Assembly: GCA_051294375.1 (NCBI GenBank)
Contig: CM119269.1
Span: 12,316,896 to 12,380,895, forward strand
Origin: Paraspadella gotoi
Lineage: Eukaryota; Chaetognatha
Length of the DNA: 64,000 nt
Direction: 5' to 3'
This document shows, one piece after another, positions 55,956 to 64,000 of this stretch; the stretch's first letter is position 1, and each line of letters begins with the position of its first letter. The notes under the pieces are model-generated. The model was not told the origin of the DNA, did no database searches, and worked only from the letters and a program-made list of their open reading frames with translations. The translations under genes were made by a program, and so were the position numbers.

Positions 55956-56500
55956 AATGTTGTTAGCGTCAAGATGTTCCTCTTATTTGCTTAATTCATA
56001 TGTCTATATAAAACGTAAAGTACAATTGTTATTACTTTCTTTTCTCATTCTGATCATAACTTCTTGAATCAATCAATGAATAAGAATATTTAAACTTCAA
56101 CCCTTAAACTTATCTAAAAATTCTCGTTTATGAGTTTGAGGAACATGCATCGGCAGACATAAAAAACATCCTTTATTCATGAATTTTTTCCTTAATAAAT
56201 TCAAATAATTGAGGAAACGCGAATTCCGTTTGAACATTTTTTTCGGGCATCGACTCTGGCAGCTCTCCACCACTCGTGATGCGTGAACATTGGCAATGAT
56301 TTACAAATTGAGTGACTCTGAACTCGAGACTTCCATAAAATTATTAATAATTATACTATTGTCAGCTCACTGTTAGTCTTGCTGTTTAAACAGATGCACA
56401 ATAGACGTACATCGTTTTATTTCGCGCCCTTTGATGCGTTTCGCAATGTGTTTTCTATCCCTTCGGCTTCCAATCCTTCTTCGCATAGGTCCCGTCTCGT
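55956..56500. other. No gene seen; putative 3' UTR then unique sequence
   Basis: AT-rich to about 56370, then normal composition. No supported exon. Confidence 0.4.
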
Positions 56501-56519
56501 TTGTCCTCAGTCCGCTTCA

Positions 56520-57440
56520 GCCTTCCCCGTTATAATCGTCCGCTTATCCCCTTCTTCCTCTGCCTCTTTATCTTTCTCCCCTCGCACTCCTTTACTCTTA
56601 CTCTCGTCTTATCTTCCGTTCATCGCTTTCTTACTCTCGTCCTCTATTCTCCTTCCGATTCCTTTTCCTCCATCTCTCTTTTATCATTGCCACGTCCCTC
56701 GTCATACTCCGCGTATGTAAACTTCTTACTACTCGTATATCCTTACTCTCTTTTATTCTTATCCTTTCTTCGCACTTCTCTTCTCATCCGTCTACTCTAC
56801 TCTATCTTCCTTTCACGTCCTTCTACATCCTCCACTCACTTGTATCCTTGCTTATCCCTTTCTTTATCTTCCTCTCTCTTATCTCTCTTATCTTCTTCAT
56901 CCCTTCACCTCTCTCTTTTATCTTCCTTCAATCCCTTTCTTCCTCTCTCTTATCTTCCTTCATCCCTTTCTTATATCTCTTTATTCTTCCTTCATCCCTC
57001 TTTCTCCTTTCTCTTATCTTTCCTTCATCCTTCTTTCTCTCTCTTTACTCTTCATCCCTTCTTCTTCTCTTTATCTTTTCTTCCTTCTCTCTCTCTTTTA
57101 CTCTCTCCTTTATCTTCCTTCATCCCTTCCTTTCTCATTCTCTTTTCTCTTCATCTCCCTATTCCTTCCCTCTCTTTCTCTTCCTTCATCCCTTCTTTCC
57201 TCTCTTTATCTTCCCCTCCCTACACAAACTCTCTCTCGTCCCCCTCTCCCTCTCCTCACTCTCTCTCTCCCTCTTTTCTCCCTCTTTTCCCTCTCTCTTT
57301 CTCTCCCTCACTCTCTCTCCCTCCCTCCTCATCCCCTTCTCCCTCCCTCTCCTCTTCTTCTCTCTCTTTCTCCTCCCTCCTCCTCCCTCCCTCCCCCCTC
57401 CCTCCCTCTTCTCCCTCTCTATCTCCCTATTTTCCGCTCG
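56520..57440 (+). repeat. About 920-base polypyrimidine tract
   Basis: Very biased C/T strand with loose CTTCATCCCTTTCTT and CCCTCCCT repetition. A Ser/Leu/Pro-rich open frame of more than 400 codons through it is compositional and not a gene. It ends close to an acceptor-like TTTATTGCAG at about 57458. Confidence 0.85.
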
Positions 57441-57673
57441 ATCTCCTTTATTGCAGCGCGGATTCCTCTTTCGTCTTTTCCTCGATTCTTAGCGACAGAA
57501 TCTTTTGTGTTCTTCCCGGTTTTTTTCCTACAACAATAACAAAAATAGATAAATCAAACTATTCAGTTAAAAATATTAAACGTAATAATTCACAGTGTAT
57601 TGATTGCTGTGAATCTAACCTTTTTCCCGACGTAAAAAATAACAATTCTTCAATATTTGTCGAAAAGGACACC

Positions 57674-57674
<1 letters not shown>

Positions 57675-57724
<50 letters not shown>
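57675..57724 (+). repeat. (CT)n microsatellite
   Basis: About 24 CT repeats, 25 bases before the palindromic element copy 2. Confidence 0.95.
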
Positions 57725-57726
<2 letters not shown>

Positions 57727-57749
57727 GCCTATTTTTTTCTTCACTGTTA

Positions 57750-58678
57750 CATGGTGACAATTTTACAAGCGCCGGTAGAAATACGCTGTCATTTGCAAAC
57801 CAGTGGTTATTTCATTGATTTTAAAATTAGTTAAGTAGAAACTATTAAAGTCATTTATGTGTTCAAATTTTATATTGATCAGTTAAGATATGCCTTGACA
57901 ATGAGTGGAGAAAGTTAGCTTGTAAAATTGGTTTCATTTTCCAATTTTTTTCTCTTACTTTCAGTAAGTTTCTGAAGAAATTGAAATAAAATAATATTAA
58001 TATTATTTTCTTCTGAAAGCCTTTCAAATCTAAAGAGAATGACATACTTACAACTACTGTAGTATAAAATTTAACCAGCCCAGCTTTAATTTAATTAGGA
58101 TACTCAAAAACAAGACATCTTTCCAAAAATCATAGCTCTAGAGTAAATTTAGGATTTTATTCAAATTGTGATTGGCTATCTTAAATCTCTTTTTCAGGCT
58201 CTTTCATGATAGTTATATAAGTAATAATATTTTATGTTATAATAATTTAATAGGTCATATATTTTAAAATAGATTTAAAATTTTAGATAATTAACTTTTG
58301 ACTCTCTTAATTGAACCAAGGCTGGGCAGCTTAATTTTTATGTTAGAGCTTTCGTAAGTATATCATTCTCTTCATTTTTTAAGGGCTTTCTGAGGATATT
58401 AATATTGTTAATATCTTAATAAATACTTTGTTTAAAAAAGTGATAGAAGTTGAAAAAAAAAATAAATTTCAAAACAGCGTGTTGGAAAATGAAACCGGAT
58501 TTTACAAGCCAACTTTCTCCACTCATTGTCAAGGCATATCTTAACTGATCAATATAAAATTTGAACACATAAATGACTTTAATAGTTTCTACTCAACTAA
58601 TTTTTAAAATCAATGAAATAACCACTGGTTTGCAAATGACAGCGTTTTTTTACCGGCGCTTGTAAAATTGTCACCATG
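57750..58678 (-). mobile_element. Palindromic TA-flanked element, copy 2 (929 bp)
   Basis: Same termini (CATGGTGACAATTTTACAAG) and the same internal landmarks as copy 1 but in the opposite orientation: the Gln-like GAACCAAGGCTGGGC half is now on the right. TA at 57748-57749 and 58679-58680. Slightly more diverged at the right TIR (GCGTTTTTTTACC). No open frame of transposase size. Confidence 0.8.
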
Positions 58679-58751
58679 TAGATTAAAGCTTCAGATTTCT
58701 TTCGATGTCGTCTGAAATTCGATCTAGATAAAAAGAAATAAAAAGATAAAA

Positions 58752-58754
58752 AAA

Positions 58755-58819
<65 letters not shown>

Positions 58820-58822
58820 AAA
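58752..58822 (+). repeat. (GAAA)n microsatellite
   Basis: About 17 GAAA units, just past the element's right end. Confidence 0.9.
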
Positions 58823-59066
58823 AGGAAAGAAAGAAAGAAACAAAAAGAATAAAAGAAAGAAATAACAGATCTCAGCATAAGATAACAAAATAAAGTTTTC
58901 TCTTGGTAAGTTTTACTCCATCGCCCAATTCCCTTACCTTCCCAGATTCGCCAACCCGCCCGTCGCCTCTACTTCGCATCCACCTCACCTTCGAACGCCG
59001 CCTTTTCTCAACTCGCCTCACCTCGCCGAACGCCGCTTCCGACCCCGTCGATTCTCGGCTCCGCAG

Positions 59067-59223
59067 GCGCCGCCCCCGCTGCCGCGGCGCCGTTACTTTC
59101 CTCGCCCCACTTGCGATCTGCGGCGGGAATTTCGCTGCGGCGACGGAAAATGCATCGAAGCGAGAAAATATTGCGATGGAACTGATGATTGTTGGGATGG
59201 AACCGACGAGTTCCGCTGCTCGG
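59067..59223 (+). CDS. LDL-receptor class A domain exon
   Basis: The frame reads [36 protein letters not shown]: six cysteines spaced 7-4-6-5-8, with the [12 protein letters not shown] calcium-binding motif typical of LDL-A domains. Donor GTGAGT at 59224 leaves phase 1. An acceptor CTCCGCAG at 59066 gives phase 0 and a Pro/Arg-rich lead (APPPLPRRR). The frame stays open further upstream, so the 5' edge is less certain than the domain. LDL-A modules occur in extracellular parts of receptors, proteases and matrix proteins. The host protein cannot be told from one module. The GC-rich, CpG-rich 58945-59200 contrasts with its flanks. Confidence 0.88.
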
Positions 59224-59325
59224 GTGAGTTAGAAGATGGAGAGTGAAATTTTGGGAAAGTTTGAAGTTGGAAGAGACGAAAGTGTTTGTTGAGAGAAATC
59301 GTCGGTTAAAGATGAAAAAATGAGA

Positions 59326-59363
59326 GAATGAATGAATGAATGAATGAATGAATGAATGAATGA
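59326..59363 (+). repeat. (AATG)n microsatellite
   Basis: About nine AATG units inside the intron after the LDL-A exon. Confidence 0.95.
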
Positions 59364-59365
59364 AA

Positions 59366-59895
59366 TTTGAGATAGAAATGACAAATATAAAACAGAAAAA
59401 GAAATAGAAATTAGAGATAGAAATGATGAATATAAAACAGAAGAAGAGATAGAAATGACGAATATAAAACAGAAAAAGAAATATAAATTTGAGATAGAAA
59501 TGACGAATATAAAACAGAAAAAGATTAGAAATTAGAGATAGAAATGACGAATATAAACAGAAAAAGATTAGAATTTAGAATAGAAATGATGAATATAAAA
59601 CAGAAAAAGATTAGAATTTAGAAATAGAAATGACGAATATAAAACAGAAAAAGATTAGAATTTAGAGATAGAAATGACGAATATAAAACAGAAAGAGATT
59701 AGAATTTAGAGATAGAAATGACGAATATAAAACAGAAAAAGATTAGAATTTAGAGATAGAAATGACGAATATAAAACAGAAAAAGATTAGAATTTAGAGA
59801 TAGAAATGAACGAATATAAAACAGAAAAAGATTAGAATTTAGAGATTATAAATGCACGAATATAAAACAGAAAAAGATTAGAATTTAGAGACAGA
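59366..59895 (+). repeat. 44-bp minisatellite, about 12 units
   Basis: The unit comprises GAGATAGAAATGACGAATAT, AAAACAGAAAAAG and ATTAGAATTT. Units vary by small indels. Each carries TATAAAA. Confidence 0.9.
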
Positions 59896-60149
59896 AATGA
59901 CGACATCGACTTTTTTCTCATCACATCGACTTCGATTTCCTGAGAAAATTAAATAAAAATCGATCTTATGAGGTCGACAGTCGACCTGGTGATACGAAAC
60001 CAAAAATTCGGGGAAAAAATCAATAAATTGACGAGACAAAAAGTTGAAGGAACTAAATTTTTTAGCTTCACTTTTCACCAAATTATATTAGGTTTTATGT
60101 CTAGAAAGACGGAGAGGGCGTTAGAAGTTCTCGCTCGTTAGACTCTCAG

Positions 60150-60258
60150 TCCAATTGTGAAAGTAGAAGCAGGAATTGGGGATATTTTATGGGTTCACGA
60201 TTTTGAGGAGAAAGGTTCGAAAGACAGTAATAACCGATGGTCGGTCGTTGAGAAATGA
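60150..60258 (+). CDS. Possible terminal exon near the LDL-A exon
   Basis: Acceptor CTCGTTAGACTCTCAG, one base, 35 codons (PIVKVEAGIGDILWV, HDFEEKGSKDSNNRW, SVVEK) to TGA 60256-60258. AATAAA follows at 60268-60273. Its entry phase does not match the phase-1 donor at 59224, so an intermediate exon would be needed if both belong to one gene. Confidence 0.35.
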
Positions 60259-60496
60259 GTCTCGCCGAATAAATATGAGACTTTTTTTCAGCTTTTAAAA
60301 TATGCTAGACTCGTTAGCTGAAGAAATGTGCAAAGGAATTTCATGGCGCCGAATCATTTTAAGCATCAAATCTGCTATTAATTTGCTATAAAGGAAACAA
60401 CAGCAGGTTAAATTTGGGGGAAAAAAAATTGGCACCTTTTATGAAGTGGATTGAGTATTTCGTAGCTAATCGTCATCCCGGCTTTCGGGAATTCGT

Positions 60497-60620
60497 CCAA
60501 TCAGGCGTCCGGAAGTTCGAGACGACGACCAATCACAGAACGAGTTTTTTATGGTCTTCGTATCTCATCGACGGCGACAAAGGAATTATCTTCAGTCGTA
60601 ATAAATATTAATGAAAAATG
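60497..60620 (+). promoter_or_regulatory. Two CCAAT boxes before an ATGGCGACG start
   Basis: CCAAT at 60497-60501 and 60539-60543, 75-120 bases upstream of AAAAATGGCGACGAAG (ATG 60618). This resembles a TATA-less promoter with the start codon near the initiator. The following codons (MATKFSPS) soon enter a CT array, so the exon could not be followed. CpG is raised over 60460-60640. A plus frame at 60414-60611 overlaps the promoter and is not called. Confidence 0.35.
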
Positions 60621-60644
60621 GCGACGAAGTTCTCTCCGTCTTTT

Positions 60645-60689
<45 letters not shown>

Positions 60690-60690
60690 A
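60645..60690 (+). repeat. (CT)n microsatellite
   Basis: About 20 CT repeats. Confidence 0.95.
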
Positions 60691-60699
60691 GGTTCGTCC

Positions 60700-61436
60700 A
60701 TTAGTCTACTTTCCTTTTTCCCAAGTGAGAATATCATGTTCATTGTTCAGTTGTCTCTTTGCTCGGTTTACCTATATCTTGAAAACTATCATATTAGTGA
60801 ATATTAATCTGTAGTTATTTTTCTTTTTTTACAAATATAGTAGCCCAGTCAGCTTATTTTGTACATAGTACTACCCTTATATAATGTCAAAATTTCAAAA
60901 TTTTTTTTTTTTTAATTCTGAGAACAGATTCAGATTCCTCGTGAAAATTTGATAAAAGAAAATATAAACGTTTTTTTTAAATTACAAAAAACTATATTTT
61001 TAAGCTGGAAATTGAAAATTGGCCCTTTAAATTTAATTTTTTACATTTTTGACCAAAGAATTTTGAAAAAAAGAATTATACTTTCTTATATCTTATAAGG
61101 AATCCAAATTCGATCTTAAAATTTAAAAAAATGTATTTTGAAATTGTAGCCTATTATATACTTATTAGTTATTACTATATATAAATAAAGCTCACTGGTG
61201 CCCACTAATATATAAAATTAAAAAGCAAATTTAGCAAAATATTTTTATTGGTTTTTATTTTATCATTTTCACATCACTCTTCTGGACATACTAGTACATT
61301 GTAGACATACTAGTACATTGCGGACATTATACGCTTCTAATCAGTACTAAAACTTTTCTCCAAGGTCGCTTCGTGAGAACAGTGAACCATTTCAGTCATC
61401 CACTGAACATTCTGAACACACATTCTTCGTCCTCGG

Positions 61437-61485
<49 letters not shown>

Positions 61486-61764
61486 ATTTCTTATCTTAAT
61501 GTGAACTCCAGATACACCCGAGCGTCATTTCTCTTTTAAGACCAAGCAATAGAAACAAGCATTTTTGACTGCTGAAACAATTTCTATGTTCATTTTAGCT
61601 TTCACTTGGGTAATTCTTGAAACAAATTATTAAATTTTGTTTAATTTTACTTTGTTTAGGCGGATAACAATTACAACAACATTTTATTTTATTATTCAAA
61701 ATATTAATTATTTGATTATGATCATTATTGTATAACTTTTCTCACGCCGCCCATTTTTTGCTTT

Positions 61765-61823
<59 letters not shown>

Positions 61824-62139
61824 CCACACTCGTTTTAGTCGACGATTTGTTTACTTTAACTGCGTGGAATTTTTAGTCTCTTGAGAATCGTAAAATAAGA
61901 AGAAGAAAAGATTTATATCTGTGTTGTGACTTTCTTTGTTTTAGATAAAACTCTTTTTCTTTTTTTTATTTCTCTCTTTCTTTCTTTCCTTCTTTATCTC
62001 CTTCTTTCTCTCTTTCTTTCTTTCTTTCTTTCTCTCTTTATTTTTTTCTTTTTTCTTTCTTTCTTTTATATCTGTTCGGTGACTTTCTCTCTAACTCTTT
62101 TTCTTTCTTTATTTCTTTCCTTCTTTCTTTCGGTATTTT

Positions 62140-62210
<71 letters not shown>

Positions 62211-62519
62211 GCGCTTTGCCCCTTTCCCATGGAAACCAATAAATACAAAATTCATGATATTTCTCATTGCTTTTCGTATTGTCTGTCTTCCCAGTTTCAG
62301 TTTAAATTTACATAAAAAAAATCTTTTAAAACCTTCAACTGGGTAAAGAAGTAATATTTCAAGTTGAGCATACATATTATGCATATAAACTCAGACTACA
62401 CTAATGTATAATGAGATAAAGATATTATGAGGTTAACGAAAAAGTAAAAAAAAAACATTATATTATATATTATTATATATTATATTGTACCAATTTCATC
62501 TAAGCGCAATGTTAAATGA

Positions 62520-62557
<38 letters not shown>

Positions 62558-62558
62558 G

Positions 62559-62607
<49 letters not shown>

Positions 62608-62890
62608 GGAGTTAGTCCGGCCAATAAATTTTCATTCTACAAGCTTTCGGGAAACGGGCGCGACCAGAGAATCTTAAATTCTTGTTTTTTTAGTCTCAGC
62701 ACCAAAGATACTTTAAAGTCTATCTGTCTGTCTGTCTGTCTCCTTAGAATAGTTAGCAATATTAATTTAATAATATTTTTTATTATATATTTTATTACTT
62801 AAATTTATAAACTAAGAATCATACATTAAAGCTAGTTTTTTAAAGTTTTATTAAGTTACCAGAATATAAATTAAGCTTGAAACCAAATAA
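60700..62890 (+). repeat. Intergenic sequence with four CT arrays; no gene supported
   Basis: CT arrays at 61437-61485, 61770-61820, 62138-62215 and 62521-62607. TTTC-type pyrimidines at 61950-62135. A CATACTAGTACATTG direct repeat at about 61285-61325. The remainder is AT-rich. Two weak exon-like frames are listed among rejected items. Confidence 0.6.
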
Positions 62891-63194
62891 ATTTAGACAA
62901 CTTTATTGTAAACAATGTTCTTCTCACCATATGTAACATGAATAAATATGAAAGACTGAATAATATTTGTACAATGTACATATATTTACAACAATATACG
63001 GCAGATGGGAAGTAAAAAAAAGGTTTATTAAAAAAGATATAATGAAAATCAAAAGCATACAGACTTTTTTTAACTTAAAACTTTCACACATTGCATTAGT
63101 TATATTAATTACGAATTTAAGGTAGATGAAATACTTTTTTTATAATTCAAGAAAATATTCTTATGAAAAGAGTGAATCCGTAACAGTAAAACAA
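62890..63194 (-). other. 3' UTR of the minus-strand gene
   Basis: Downstream of the TGA at 63195. AATAAA on the minus strand at 63029-63024, 62906-62901 and 62853-62848 offers alternative polyA sites. TGTAAATA at 62990-62983 matches the Pumilio response element UGUANAUA. Extent inferred. Confidence 0.45.
62983..62990 (-). promoter_or_regulatory. Pumilio response element in the 3' UTR
   Basis: TGTAAATA on the sense (minus) strand, about 205 bases after the stop codon. An exact match to UGUANAUA, but the 8-mer is common in AT-rich DNA. Confidence 0.3.
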
Positions 63195-63383
63195 TCAGTG
63201 TTTTGCTGCGTATCTCGGCTCTACGAATTCTCTTCTTACGCCTGCCGGTTTCCCGTCCGGAGTGTAATACTCTTCTAAGAGTTCATAGCTTTGCGGCATT
63301 CGATACACTCCTGTATCCGGGTATACTGCAGGCTGACTTCCCGCAATCGAATAAACGCCTCCTTGGTCTTCGACAAAAACCTC
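63195..63383 (-). CDS. Terminal coding exon, unrecognised Tyr/Pro-rich C-terminus
   Basis: Acceptor CATATTTTCATTCAG precedes 63383 on the minus strand. 62 codons in phase 0 run to TGA 63197-63195: EVFVEDQGGVYSIAG, SQPAVYPDTGVYRMP, QSYELLEEYYTPDGK, PAGVRREFVEPRYAAKH. Codon use is natural, with CpG codons against an AT-rich flank, and there is an AT-rich 3' UTR with AATAAA signals. With the exon at 63610-63665 the C-terminus is rich in Tyr, Pro and acidic residues, as in cytoplasmic tails that carry phosphotyrosine-type sites. That role is inference. Confidence 0.7.
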   Translation of the reverse strand, partial: EVFVEDQGGVYSIAGSQPAVYPDTGVYRMPQSYELLEEYYTPDGKPAGVRREFVEPRYAAKH

Positions 63384-63402
63384 CTGAATGAAAATATGGT
63401 AA

Positions 63403-63467
63403 ATATTAAATATTAAATATTAAATATTAAATATTAAATATTAAACATTAAATATTAAATATTAAAT
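63403..63467 (+). repeat. (TAAATAT)n heptamer repeat in the intron
   Basis: About nine TAAATAT units, 20 bases upstream (in gene sense) of the acceptor at 63384. Confidence 0.9.
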
Positions 63468-63609
63468 AGTAGCTTTTCATTTACAAAACCCTTAAATTAT
63501 TTTTAACAGTCTTTGTTTTCATATTACATAGTTTACAATTTAATGTTTTTTTAGTTAGGAAAAAACTAAATCGGACGCTAGCAAAACTTATTTGATCTGA
63601 CAAACTTAC

Positions 63610-63665
63610 TTGCGGAAAGTCAAAGTAACCGTAGTTCTCCGCCGGCACTAGAACAGATTTTCTTC
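63610..63665 (-). CDS. Penultimate coding exon of the same minus-strand gene
   Basis: Acceptor TCTCTATCAG (its pyrimidine tract is the complement of the GA array at 63680-63728), two bases, 18 codons RKSVLVPAENYGYFDFPQ, then consensus donor GTAAGT. It leaves in phase 0, matching the phase-0 acceptor at 63383, so the join reads FDFPQ-EVFVED. The other two frames have stops. The intron is 226 bases. Confidence 0.65.
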
Positions 63666-63675
63666 CTGATAGAGA

Positions 63676-63679
<4 letters not shown>

Positions 63680-63726
<47 letters not shown>

Positions 63727-63728
63727 GG
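63680..63728 (+). repeat. (GA)n microsatellite acting as pyrimidine tract on the minus strand
   Basis: GA repeats lie 15 bases from the acceptor of the exon at 63610-63665. From 63729 to 64000 no further exon is supported. Confidence 0.9.
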
Positions 63729-64000
63729 GGGGACATAATCATGAATATCATAAAAGATTGTGTATTATACTGTAAATTATATGCTTCTTTCCTAACAAAT
63801 TAATTTGTGGTAAAATATCCGAGCATCAATTACAAAGCAAAAAAAAAGCAACAGGAAATAAAAAACAGGGTTAAAAATAAAACAATAAAAAAAAGAACAA
63901 ACAATTCTCATGGAAAGAAAAAGACTCCCACTGTTTGTTCCCGATGGAGGCAGCCACTTTTTATGGGTAATTTTAAATATCGTCTTCAGAAGAAAAGAAA

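Noticed and set aside
56501-57757. 418-codon open frame
   Set aside because: Runs through a 920-base polypyrimidine tract; the Ser/Leu/Pro composition follows from the DNA and not from a protein.
61365-61435. Exon-like SLRENSEPFQSSTEHSEHTF with acceptor TTTTCTCCAAG
   Set aside because: The donor GTATCT is poor and no partner exon was found.
62616-62750. Frame PANKFSFYKLSGNGRDQRI after a CT array and GTTAG
   Set aside because: The acceptor is weak, and it lies opposite the 3' end of the better-supported minus-strand gene.

Overview
This is an AT-rich window from an animal nuclear genome and it is dominated by non-coding sequence. Signs of a metazoan are GT-AG introns, small exons, AATAAA signals, YY1-type ATGGCGG starts, CCAAT boxes, an RFX X-box, tRNA-derived SINE heads, an LDL-receptor class A exon, and very dense (CT)n/(GA)n microsatellites. 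A marine invertebrate is my best guess, but nothing here fixes the phylum. There is no operon-like layout, and I see no CRISPR array, phage or complete viral genome.

Assembly structure matters as much as biology. About 9.2 kb (block A, 3867-13070) is followed, across a 25-N gap, by a second version of itself (block B, 13108-23200) that carries many single-base indels. About 6 kb (block C, 31932-38092) is likewise followed by a second version (block D, 38101-43932). A SINE-bearing piece (about 31014-31340 and 31533-31800) and a small segment (36630-37140) are also doubled. Most of these look like unmerged haplotypes or uncorrected long reads, so most apparent 'pairs' of genes are one locus seen twice, and single-copy frame breaks should not be trusted.

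Layout: 1-3.9 kb, purine tract, possible 3' exon, a dispersed repeat on the minus strand. 3.9-23.2 kb, blocks A and B, with GTCC-array repeats, a 57-bp hairpin, three or four possible exons, a G-rich tract, a 26-bp minisatellite, a SINE and long CT arrays. 23.2-31.9 kb, scattered candidate exons, pyrimidine tracts, a 14-bp E-box-bearing minisatellite, an X-box pair and a second dispersed-repeat copy. 31.9-43.9 kb, blocks C and D, with a well-supported minus-strand first exon, a TATA/CCAAT promoter-like region and small plus-strand exons. 44-53 kb, Asp/Asn-type triplet arrays, a 95-bp inverted repeat, and an 11-bp array whose unit equals the Pol III B-box consensus. 53-58.7 kb, two 0.93-kb palindromic TA-flanked elements in opposite orientation, ATC arrays, and a two-exon gene end. 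58.9-64 kb, the LDL-A exon, a 44-bp minisatellite, a CCAAT/ATGGCGACG start region and a clear two-exon 3' end of a minus-strand gene.

The firmest genes are the LDL-A exon (59067-59223, +), the minus-strand gene end (63195-63665), the minus-strand first exon (32452-32640) and the joined exons at 55.4-55.96 kb (+). The other exon calls rest on splice signals plus an open frame. In AT-rich DNA that combination arises often by chance, so their confidence is kept low. No functional link between genes can be drawn, and I found no convincing novel multi-gene system. The most unusual DNA-level items are the B-box array, the dispersed repeat whose terminal hairpin appears to covary, and the palindromic TA elements.
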